A stretch of DNA of 64,000 bases from Bacteroidota bacterium (GTDB taxonomy: Bacteria > Bacteroidota > Bacteroidia > Chitinophagales > Chitinophagaceae), in the NCBI GenBank assembly GCA_018267925.1, contig JAFDXO010000165.1, positions 1-64,000 on the forward strand, given 5' to 3'. The translations under genes were made by a program, and so were the position numbers. Below the pieces are notes generated by a model. That model made no database searches. It had not been told where the DNA came from and saw only the letters and a program-made list of their open reading frames with translations. The first letter of the stretch is position 1. The number at the start of each line of letters is the position of its first letter. Positions 25,958-33,526 of this stretch are shown here, in pieces.

Positions 25958-27513
25958 CAATGCAGCGCGTAGATTCGAAGAATGGTGCTGCCCTCCCGCT
26001 TTATTTCATAGAAAATATTTGAGTAGTGATAATCTTCCGGATGGTCACGAAAGAAGGTTACATAGTAGTCGGCATCTTTTTCATCTACAAATTGGATGCG
26101 GTCTCTGTCTTGCTTTTGCAACATGTTTACGTTGTTGTTCAAAGGGTCTTTTCCCCAAGCGATTTTTATTTCTCTTTGTGGTGCATGAGCAATCAAATAT
26201 TCTAACCCTTGAAAACAACTGGTACCCCAATATTCTAATTCATAATGATAGCGCAAATACTCATTGTCGTGAGAAACTAACCGATTGAAATACACTTGCT
26301 CGAAGGGGTGTAGAGAAATGATATGGCGTGCCAGAAAGCCTATTTGTAAGCATAAGTAGGTTGCAATAATTGGTGCGAGTTTCTTCTTCGACAACCGGTG
26401 AATAGCAAGACAAGCCAACATGATAAACGACGGATAGATAAAATACACGTGTCGCCAATCATCATAAACTACAGAATGTTGAACAATAACCGCAACAATG
26501 GGAGCAAGGGTGCAGAATAGCCATAGGAGCGTCTGTTGTTGGTCTAAGTTTAACCAAGATTGGTATGGATAAAAAATGGCAGAGACGATAACCATCCCGA
26601 TGCCAATGCAGCCAAGCAGTAGCCATAAAACGGGTGTGGTAATGCCAATCCACACAGGCAAATAGGATGCCGGAAGCTGAAACGATAAAATCCACACTCC
26701 TTGAAACCATACATTGCTTTCCCAACGAAAATGGGATAAGCTTTCAAAACATGCTACAATACTATGAAAGGGATGTGCCCAAAGGGTAGGAAAAAAAGCA
26801 TACAAACTTAGGGATGAGGTGAGCAAGAAAATAAATAGAATGCCTAACCAATGTAGCGGTGATGTACTCTTAGTCGTTGATTTCTGAAAACGAGCTTGAA
26901 TTGCGTTCAAAAGCAGAAAAAACGAAATGCCGGCTACCAACACGATTCCTAATAAACGAATGCTCATGGTATAACCAACAGCTACTCCCAACATCAAAAC
27001 CCAACTTGTTTTCTTTCGTTCCAGCACCATGTCCCACAGCAATAAAGAAACCATAAACATGACCAAGAGGGGAATATCCTTGCTGTTGAAAAAAGAATGT
27101 GCATACAAACGAGGGTGCATGGCGAGCATTAAAAAGGCAAGGCATGAAATCCAAATGCGTTGAAATCTTCTTTGTGCCAAAAAAAAGGCACACAAACAGC
27201 CAAATAAGAAAAAAATGTGCGATACAATGTGCCGCATCAAGTATATTTCTCTTGAGTCAGAAAGGCGTAAGGCACGTTCTATCATGATTAGTGGCAGTTC
27301 AAATCCTACACCATGATCGCGTTCTATGTAATTGTCCAGTGTATGATCTCCTTCAAAAATGTAGCGATAGCTGGTCAACCCAATTTCTCTTTGGCTTGTC
27401 TCATCCCAACTTATTCCATAATCTTGATATGTAGATATGCCAATGAAAAGAAAAATAGCAAATAGAAATAAGGCAAAAAGATAGGAGCGATTATAGAGAG
27501 TGCTTAAAAGCAT
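25957..27513 (-). CDS. GT-C type membrane glycosyltransferase (ArnT/PMT-like)
   Basis: 518 residues with about 10-11 membrane helices. The first loop has DYGISWDETSQRE, an acidic motif of the kind that is catalytic in GT-C enzymes, and the second has HPRLYAHSFFNSKDIP. The C-terminal ~110 residues form a soluble domain (PLNNNVNMLQKQDRD, VTFFRDHPEDYHY). Such enzymes use polyprenyl-phosphate sugars to modify lipids or proteins on the outer face of the inner membrane. Donor and acceptor are unknown. It is coupled to the pseudo-transglutaminase gene downstream. Confidence 0.75.
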   Translation of the reverse strand: MLLSTLYNRSYLFALFLFAIFLFIGISTYQDYGISWDETSQREIGLTSYRYIFEGDHTLDNYIERDHGVGFELPLIMIERALRLSDSREIYLMRHIVSHIFFLFGCLCAFFLAQRRFQRIWISCLAFLMLAMHPRLYAHSFFNSKDIPLLVMFMVSLLLWDMVLERKKTSWVLMLGVAVGYTMSIRLLGIVLVAGISFFLLLNAIQARFQKSTTKSTSPLHWLGILFIFLLTSSLSLYAFFPTLWAHPFHSIVACFESLSHFRWESNVWFQGVWILSFQLPASYLPVWIGITTPVLWLLLGCIGIGMVIVSAIFYPYQSWLNLDQQQTLLWLFCTLAPIVAVIVQHSVVYDDWRHVYFIYPSFIMLACLAIHRLSKKKLAPIIATYLCLQIGFLARHIISLHPFEQVYFNRLVSHDNEYLRYHYELEYWGTSCFQGLEYLIAHAPQREIKIAWGKDPLNNNVNMLQKQDRDRIQFVDEKDADYYVTFFRDHPEDYHYSNIFYEIKREGSTILRIYALH

Positions 27514-27614
27514 TTTTAGGGAAGATTAAATTATTTGCAAAATAGGTTTTAAAACGAAGAATATTGAACCCTGTCGAGCGTCCATATTGTAGGTTGGATA
27601 TAGCTTAGTTCTTT

Positions 27615-27622
27615 TAGTTTTG
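27615..27622 (+). promoter_or_regulatory. -7 promoter element TAGTTTTG for the cytochrome peroxidase
   Basis: Exact TAnnTTTG ending 4 bases before the ATG at 27627; a TTG at 27587-27589 may be the -33 part. The mRNA is predicted to be leaderless. Confidence 0.6.
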
Positions 27623-27626
27623 AACC

Positions 27627-28586
27627 ATGAAAAAATGGATTGTCATCCTTTTTTTGGTGATGGCATTGGGGGCTATCAGTTCGTTTCGCTCTGAACCTAA
27701 AATGACGATGGAAAAATTAGGAGAAAAACTTTTTTTCGACCCGATACTTTCTGAAGATCAAACAATCAGTTGTGCATCTTGCCACAAGCCAGAATTTGCA
27801 TTTGCAGATACAACTTCAGTAAGCAAGGGTGTAAAGGAAAGACTCGGCTTTAGAAATACACCCTCTGCCATGAATGTAGCAGACAGAAAATATTTGTTTT
27901 GGGATGGAAGAGCAGCATCCTTAGAAATGCAAGCTTTATTTCCAATTCAAGATCATAATGAAATGAGCTTGCCAATTGGAATAGCTGTCGTCAGATTGAA
28001 TCAATCAAAGAAATATCGGGCTTGGTTTGTTTCAGTTTTTAAACAAGCACCTAACAAACATAACTTAGCGAAAGCTTTGGCAGCTTTTGAACGAACCTTA
28101 GAAACAGCAAACACCCCAAACGACCGATGGATGAATGACGACAGCACTGCAATGACAATGCAGGAAATACGGGGCAGGATGGTCTTTCGGGAAAAAGGAA
28201 AGTGTGTGGAATGTCATTTTTCTCCTGATTTTACGGGAGATGAATTTAGAAGTATAGGCTTGTTTGACGGTATTAAACATCGAGATAGTGGGCGATATCT
28301 GATTACTCATGACCTCAACGACTTAGGGAAATTTAAGGTTCCGGGTTTGCGCAATGTGGCTATCACAGCACCATATATGCACGATGGGAGTATGCGCACT
28401 TTACGTGAAGTCATAGATTATTACGACAATCCACAAGCAGCCTTGCCAAGCGGAAAAAATAGAGATAGTTTATTGTCGAAACCATTAGGACTTTCGGAGC
28501 AAGAAAAGCAAGATTTAGAATCGTTTTTACTGACGCTTACAGATGATCGTTTTGTGAAAAAATCAACATCATCAAGCAGGCAATAG
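27627..28586 (+). CDS. Di-haem cytochrome c peroxidase (CCP/MauG family)
   Basis: 319 residues. Signal peptide 1-~21. Two haem c sites: Cys49-x-x-Cys52-His53 (CASCHKP) and Cys193-x-x-Cys196-His197 (CVECHFS). Other family motifs are GEKLFFDPILSEDQTISC, GFRNTPSAMNV, FWDGRAASLEMQA and the C-terminal APYMHDGSMRTLREVIDYY. It should reduce hydrogen peroxide in the periplasm with electrons from small cytochromes, or, as in MauG-type members, oxidise another substrate. It stands alone. Confidence 0.92.
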   Translation: MKKWIVILFLVMALGAISSFRSEPKMTMEKLGEKLFFDPILSEDQTISCASCHKPEFAFADTTSVSKGVKERLGFRNTPSAMNVADRKYLFWDGRAASLEMQALFPIQDHNEMSLPIGIAVVRLNQSKKYRAWFVSVFKQAPNKHNLAKALAAFERTLETANTPNDRWMNDDSTAMTMQEIRGRMVFREKGKCVECHFSPDFTGDEFRSIGLFDGIKHRDSGRYLITHDLNDLGKFKVPGLRNVAITAPYMHDGSMRTLREVIDYYDNPQAALPSGKNRDSLLSKPLGLSEQEKQDLESFLLTLTDDRFVKKSTSSSRQ

Positions 28587-28591
28587 CCTAG

Positions 28592-29266
28592 TTAAAAAAG
28601 ATACATCAAGCGTGCTGTCCACATGTTGTTGAACTGTTGTCCACGATCGCCAAAACCGGGCGGAATATTATTGCGAATAGAAATTAGCGAATATTGAAAT
28701 CGAAGGTTTAAAAACAATCCTTTCACTAAATGTAAATTACCTCCCAACACGATATTGAGATCTGATTTTTTAAATGGATATTGTTCAAAATTGTAAGGGT
28801 AGTTAGGATTGGTTACGGTAGTTTCTTTTGCACTGATCAGTTGTGAATAAGAAAAGCCGCCGCCAAAATGGCTTCTACGTTTGTCGAAATAACAAAGCTG
28901 AATCGGGATTTCTGCATAATTCAATGCACTTTTATATTGCGTGATTAGGAAACTTCCCTGCTGAGTGGAAGCTCCTTGCTCTTTATTTCCTTTGGCTCCT
29001 TTTTGCGAAAAAAGAATTTCAAGGCTTACTGCTAAATGATCACCCAGATGTGTATAGACGATACCGCCTACATTTAATCCTACTTTGTGGTAGCCGGCAA
29101 AATTGTCACCATCAACTTGCGTAAAGTTGCCACCTGCAATGATGCCTGCATAAAACGTTCGAGGATCTTCAATGTAATAGTTTGATGGGTTTTGAGCTTT
29201 GGAAAGTAAGGGGAGGATAGATGTTATAAATCCAATTAGTGCAGCGAATTTTCTTACTTTAGCCAT
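28592..29266 (-). CDS. Outer membrane beta-barrel protein (PorT-like)
   Basis: 224 residues from the ATG at 29266; an alternative start ten codons upstream is at 29296 but would overlap the divergent gene. Signal peptide 1-~24 (FAALIGFITSILPLLSKAQ). The rest alternates strands and turns, with FYAGIIAGGNFTQVDGDNFAGYHKVG near the mature start and ending in aromatic MYLF, typical of small eight-strand barrels of the PorT/OmpA-like type in Bacteroidota. Function unknown. Confidence 0.8.
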   Translation of the reverse strand: MAKVRKFAALIGFITSILPLLSKAQNPSNYYIEDPRTFYAGIIAGGNFTQVDGDNFAGYHKVGLNVGGIVYTHLGDHLAVSLEILFSQKGAKGNKEQGASTQQGSFLITQYKSALNYAEIPIQLCYFDKRRSHFGGGFSYSQLISAKETTVTNPNYPYNFEQYPFKKSDLNIVLGGNLHLVKGLFLNLRFQYSLISIRNNIPPGFGDRGQQFNNMWTARLMYLF

Positions 29267-29285
29267 CGAAACCGGAACTTGGAAA

Positions 29286-29594
29286 ATGAGCTTCAAATAT
29301 ACTGCAACTACCCTGAAAAAAATGGAACAACTTTTTGACGAGGCACGCTATATTATACGCTTTGAGAAAGGCAACTTCAATTCCGGCTATTGCATTTTAG
29401 AAGAAAAACGAGTTGTTGTCATCAATAAGTTTTTGAATGTAGAAGGTCGTATCAATGCACTGATCGAAATTTTACCTTCCATAAAAATTGTAGAGCAAGA
29501 ATTGAGCAGCGAAATGCAAAAGTGGTATAAACAATTACAGGGCTCATTAGCATTCGATGATGAAACCAGCGTTCAAACACAAATGGATCTCTAA
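29286..29594 (+). CDS. Small conserved hypothetical protein
   Basis: 102 residues from the ATG at 29286; the frame is open 29 codons further up but that part overlaps the divergent barrel gene. Predicted soluble, alpha/beta, with a basic start (TATTLKKMEQLFDEARY), a central strand pair (SGYCILEEKRVVVINKFL) and a helical end. I do not recognise the family. The stop is 2 bases before the GTG of the metallo-hydrolase gene, so the two are surely co-transcribed and perhaps linked in function. Confidence 0.75.
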   Translation: MSFKYTATTLKKMEQLFDEARYIIRFEKGNFNSGYCILEEKRVVVINKFLNVEGRINALIEILPSIKIVEQELSSEMQKWYKQLQGSLAFDDETSVQTQMDL

Positions 29595-29596
29595 GC

Positions 29597-30361
29597 GTGA
29601 AAATAACTTTTACCGGTACCGGAACTTCTCAGGGTGTACCCATCATAGCTTGCCACTGTGCCGTTTGCACATCTCCCGACCCACACAATAAACGTCTTCG
29701 CAGCTCAGTATGGGTAGAAGCCGATGGGTTATCGCTTGTAATTGACACAGGTCCTGATTTTCGTTATCAAATGTTGCGTAGTAAAGTAGATCAATTAGAC
29801 GCTGTATTATTTACCCATAGTCATAAAGATCACATTGCCGGATTAGACGATGTACGAGCCTATAACTATTTTCAGAAAAAGCCAATGGATGTGTATGCAA
29901 CCATCGAAACTCAGGCTGCCCTTAGACGTGAATATGCTTACATTTTTGAGAATGGTCACTATCCGGGCGTTCCTCAAATAGATCTCCATACCATTCATGA
30001 CAATAGACCCTTTTCTATAGGAAATTTAGAAGTTATTCCATTGCTTGTTAAGCATTATGAAATGAATGTGCTTGGGTTTAGAATAGGTGATTTTTCCTAC
30101 ATCACGGATGCCAATTATATAGCACCCGAGCAAATGGAAAAGATGAAAGGTAGTCGGGTATTGGTGTTGAATGCCCTTCGTAAAGAAGCGCATGTTTCTC
30201 ATTTTACCTTATCGGAAGCTATTGATATAGCCCAGCAAATAGGTGCAGAGCAAACTTATTTTACACACATTAGCCATCAGCTTGGTTTACATGATGAGGT
30301 TAACAAACAATTACCGAAAGGAATTCAATTAGCTTTTGATTGTCTTTCGATTGAGTGTTAA
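29597..30361 (+). CDS. MBL-fold metallo-hydrolase (PhnP-like)
   Basis: 254 residues with a GTG start. The metal-binding motif is HSHKDHIAGLDDV (HxHxDH). Other ligands are Asp in YITDANYI and His in FTHISHQLG. The N-terminus FTGTGTSQGVPIIACHCAVC, with a Cys cluster, is typical of the PhnP/RNase Z-like group that cleaves cyclic phosphodiesters. The real substrate is unknown, and no phosphonate genes are nearby. Confidence 0.88.
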   Translation: MKITFTGTGTSQGVPIIACHCAVCTSPDPHNKRLRSSVWVEADGLSLVIDTGPDFRYQMLRSKVDQLDAVLFTHSHKDHIAGLDDVRAYNYFQKKPMDVYATIETQAALRREYAYIFENGHYPGVPQIDLHTIHDNRPFSIGNLEVIPLLVKHYEMNVLGFRIGDFSYITDANYIAPEQMEKMKGSRVLVLNALRKEAHVSHFTLSEAIDIAQQIGAEQTYFTHISHQLGLHDEVNKQLPKGIQLAFDCLSIEC

Positions 30362-30377
30362 AAAAAAGAAACTCGCT

Positions 30378-31124
30378 TCAGTGAATCAATAAGGTTGTTA
30401 GTCCTAAAGCTACTCCTGCTATAATTGCAGCTAATTTTTTAGCAGTCAGTAAATGTTGGCTGGTTCCACTTTCAAAAAAAATGGTTGTTGCTATATGAAT
30501 GAATGCCCCAGCGACTATCGGCACGATCCACATGACTACTTGACTCATTAAATAATACCGAGTGCCTAATGCACCGGCTAACATAGCTGCAAGAGGGGTG
30601 ATCATAGAAAAAAAAATGAGCAGTTTCCAGGCTTCACCTTTACCTCGATAGTGTAATATCAATGAGGTTAACAACATAGCTTCCGGTAGTTTATGGGCTG
30701 CAACAGCTAGATATAAAGAGGATTGTGTAGCCGGAAGACGGTAGTGAAAACCCAATGGCAATCCTTCCATGAAAGCATGAATGGATAGCCCAGCAACAAT
30801 AGAAAAGATAGGAACAATATGATGATGGTGCGAATGTTCGTGTGTGGAAGCTTCGCTAATATGCGTATGTCCATGTTCTACTCCGTGCGTAAATCGTTGT
30901 ATGACCAATTGTAAAAAAAAGCCTACCAGCAAAAACAAGCCAGCACGATGCCCCATGTCTTCAAATGTTTCGGGCAATAAGTGTAGAAAGGTGATACTCA
31001 GTAAAAATGAACCTGAAAAAGCTAACAGATAATTAGTGCTTTTGTCATTGATCGCATTCATCCACATGGGCGCACTGCCACCCAAGATGGTGAGCAAAAA
31101 CAAAAGTAGATTATAGAGAATCAT
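30378..31124 (-). CDS. ZIP family metal transporter
   Basis: 248 residues from the ATG at 31124. About eight membrane helices. A His-rich loop (HGVEHGHTHISEAS, then HEHSHHHH) lies in the middle, as in zinc and iron importers. The pore motifs HAFMEGLPLG and AAHKLPEAMLL are present (HxxxEG and HKxPE). It probably imports Zn or another divalent metal. A near-match -7 element (TACTTTTA on the minus strand, 31160-31153) sits upstream of the ATG. It is divergent from the YqgE gene. Confidence 0.9.
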   Translation of the reverse strand: MILYNLLLFLLTILGGSAPMWMNAINDKSTNYLLAFSGSFLLSITFLHLLPETFEDMGHRAGLFLLVGFFLQLVIQRFTHGVEHGHTHISEASTHEHSHHHHIVPIFSIVAGLSIHAFMEGLPLGFHYRLPATQSSLYLAVAAHKLPEAMLLTSLILHYRGKGEAWKLLIFFSMITPLAAMLAGALGTRYYLMSQVVMWIVPIVAGAFIHIATTIFFESGTSQHLLTAKKLAAIIAGVALGLTTLLIH

Positions 31125-31274
31125 GAGTTGGTCAGTTTCCGGCAAAGGAGCATAAAAGTACCATCTTCTTTGGTTTTTTATTTTTGTTGCCTTTATAAAG
31201 TGTCTTTTTTAATGTTTATTGAAACTTGATTTACCTTTTTTCGCAACCTCAAAACTTCTTACATTTATTTCATC

Positions 31275-31865
31275 ATGGACGTTGTTAACTTTGAAAGACC
31301 TGAAAATGCAACCCTGTTATCAGGGAGATTGCTTATAGCAGAGCCTTTTCTGAATGATCCAAATTTTTATCGTTCTGTGATACTTTTATGTGAACATGGT
31401 AATGAAGGTTCGGTTGGTTTTGTACTCAATCATGCAACCAATCTTCAGCTTGGCGATTTATTCCCTGCCTTGTCTTTAGCCGATTTTACTATTTACCAAG
31501 GTGGGCCGGTGCAGCCTGATACATTGCACATGCTGCACAAAGAATCAACCTTATTTGGTGGAACAAGAATTTCTGAAAATATATTTTGGGGCGGTTCCTA
31601 TCAAGCTTTGCAAGAGGCTTTGTTAGCACAGCAATGTAATTCTTCTGATGTTCGCTTGTTAGTAGGTTATTCGGGTTGGAAGAAAGGACAATTAGACACT
31701 GAGGTTATTCAAGGACATTGGATGGTGTATGCTCCAACAGAAGCAGAGCTTCAAGAATTATTGTTTCACACAGATGCTCTGAATATTTGGAAGCGGTGTA
31801 TTCAATTGTTAGGATCATCGTATAACTATATGCTCAACTTGCCGCCCAATCCGCAATTAAATTAG
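31275..31865 (+). CDS. YqgE/AlgH family protein
   Basis: 196 residues. The family pattern is clear: LSGRLLIAEPFLNDPNFYRSV, VILLCEHGNEGSVGFVLNH, YQGGPVQPDTLHMLH and LLVGYSGWKKGQLDTEV. It is a cytoplasmic protein of uncertain function (linked to transcription control in AlgH studies). Its stop overlaps by 4 bases with the end of the convergent Nnr gene. Confidence 0.93.
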   Translation: MDVVNFERPENATLLSGRLLIAEPFLNDPNFYRSVILLCEHGNEGSVGFVLNHATNLQLGDLFPALSLADFTIYQGGPVQPDTLHMLHKESTLFGGTRISENIFWGGSYQALQEALLAQQCNSSDVRLLVGYSGWKKGQLDTEVIQGHWMVYAPTEAELQELLFHTDALNIWKRCIQLLGSSYNYMLNLPPNPQLN

Positions 31866-33370
31866 CGAAGATGTAGTTCGCCAAATGCTTTCCCAATATG
31901 CTTAATAACATCGCGGGCAATCATGCTTTCCATACTTTCCGTATCTAATGCTTTGTCAGCAGCTAATCCATGAAGATGAACACCAAGCATTGCTGCATGG
32001 GTGGGCAAATATCCTTGCGCTAATAATCCGGTGATCATTCCTGTCAGCACATCTCCACTTCCTGCAGTTGCCAGACCTGCATTGCCGGATAAATTATATC
32101 TACACAAACCATCCGGTGATGTAATGATAGTATAGTGTCCTTTCAATACAATATTGATATTGTGCAGCATGGACTGAGCGCGTGCTTGTTCGGCTTGTAG
32201 CATAGAGTTGGTGCTTGTGCCAAATAAACGCTCAAACTCCGCAGGGTGTGGCGTAAGAATAGAGTTGGGTGGGATTTTAGCAAGCAGTTCCGGTTTGTTT
32301 GCTATAATATTGAGTGCATCAGCATCCAGTACAACAGGAAGTACTTGTTGGTCTAAAAAACGCTCTAATGCAAGAGCAGTTTGTGGTGCTTTGCCAATTC
32401 CGGGTCCAATGCCAATTGCTAAAATTGTATTCTGCGAGGTTATAGACTCTATATGGTCTTGACCGTTCGTTTGGCAAAGTGCTTCGGGCACAAGAATCTG
32501 TGAAATATCATAACCTATTTGAGGCACAAGCAGAGACAACTTCCCACATCCTACACGCATAGCTGCTAAGGCACTTAAGCAAATAGCACCCATCATACCT
32601 TTGCTCCCGCCTACCATCAGTGCATGTCCATAAGTTCCTTTGTGTGAAAAGGATAATCGAGGCTTGACTAATTGCTGAGCCATTTCTGTCGTTAGCATCT
32701 CATAATGAGTATGTGTAGCTTCAATAAAATGACTATTTAATCCGATGTCCAACACTTTAATTTCACCAGCAAAGACTCCTGTTTCTTTATGAAGAAAGGA
32801 TCGTTTATAAAACTGGAAACTGAGGGTGAAATCAGCATGGATAATAGCAGCTTTTGGCTCAGGAACGGTATCGGCAGGCATTCCACTGGGTATGTCAATG
32901 GCAATTTTTAAGTTGGGGAATTCATTAACATGCTCTACAAAAGATACTAACCAACCTTCCAAAGGACGATTGAGTCCGGTGCCAAATAAGGCATCAATAA
33001 TTATGATGTGAGGTGGTATGTCTGAAATAAAACTTTGCTCAGGAACAGTTTGAATCAGCGAAGAATCTAATTGCTGCAAGCGGGTTAGGTTTGCTTTACA
33101 ATCTTGAGTCATTCGGTCTATGTCGCCAATCTGAAAAGCTTTTACGCCATAACCTGCTTCATGTAGCAGACGAGTGATGGCCAGTCCATCGCCACCATTG
33201 TTTCCAGTTCCACAAAGTGTGACAAATAATTGGGAGGGTTGAAAATTTTGAGTTATCCAAGACACACATTCAGTAGCTGCACGCTCCATTAATTCCAACG
33301 ATGAAATGCCGGATGCCGTGATGGTATAAGCATCACAAGCCTTTATTTGTAAGGCTGAAAACAATTTCAT
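31862..33370 (-). CDS. nnr: Bifunctional NAD(P)HX epimerase / ADP-dependent dehydratase
   Basis: 502 residues. It repairs hydrated NAD(P)H. Residues ~1-215 are the YjeF_N epimerase domain (CGTGNNGGDGLAITRLLHEAGY, DALFGTGLNRPLEG, IDIPSGMPAD). Residues ~225-500 are the ribokinase-like dehydratase (GHALMVGGSKGMMGAICLSALAAM, VLDADALNIIA, LTPHPAEFERLF and NAGLATAGSGDVLTGMI). Both active regions look whole, so it should carry out both steps. It is a housekeeping gene. Confidence 0.95.
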   Translation of the reverse strand: MKLFSALQIKACDAYTITASGISSLELMERAATECVSWITQNFQPSQLFVTLCGTGNNGGDGLAITRLLHEAGYGVKAFQIGDIDRMTQDCKANLTRLQQLDSSLIQTVPEQSFISDIPPHIIIIDALFGTGLNRPLEGWLVSFVEHVNEFPNLKIAIDIPSGMPADTVPEPKAAIIHADFTLSFQFYKRSFLHKETGVFAGEIKVLDIGLNSHFIEATHTHYEMLTTEMAQQLVKPRLSFSHKGTYGHALMVGGSKGMMGAICLSALAAMRVGCGKLSLLVPQIGYDISQILVPEALCQTNGQDHIESITSQNTILAIGIGPGIGKAPQTALALERFLDQQVLPVVLDADALNIIANKPELLAKIPPNSILTPHPAEFERLFGTSTNSMLQAEQARAQSMLHNINIVLKGHYTIITSPDGLCRYNLSGNAGLATAGSGDVLTGMITGLLAQGYLPTHAAMLGVHLHGLAADKALDTESMESMIARDVIKHIGKAFGELHLR

Positions 33371-33456
33371 TTAGGCAAATTACAGCATTTATGGTTCGTT
33401 TTGGGGTTATTAGAAAAATGCTAAGAGTTTACAGAAGTTCGCGTTTAGTCAATGCC

Positions 33457-33464
33457 TATCTTTG
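33457..33464 (+). promoter_or_regulatory. -7 promoter element TATCTTTG for the TonB receptor unit
   Basis: Exact TAnnTTTG, 62 bases before the ATG at 33527. It overlaps the beginning of the longer open frame that starts at 33452, showing that the latter start is wrong. Confidence 0.6.
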
Positions 33465-33526
33465 TTTACCTTAGCGCACTTAATTTTTTTTCACCAATAC
33501 TATCTACACGTTTACAAATAACTACA

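Noticed and set aside
25848-26288. 146-residue open frame on the plus strand
   Set aside because: It is antisense to the junction of two real minus-strand genes that overlap by ATGA; Arg/Cys/His-rich and unlike any family.
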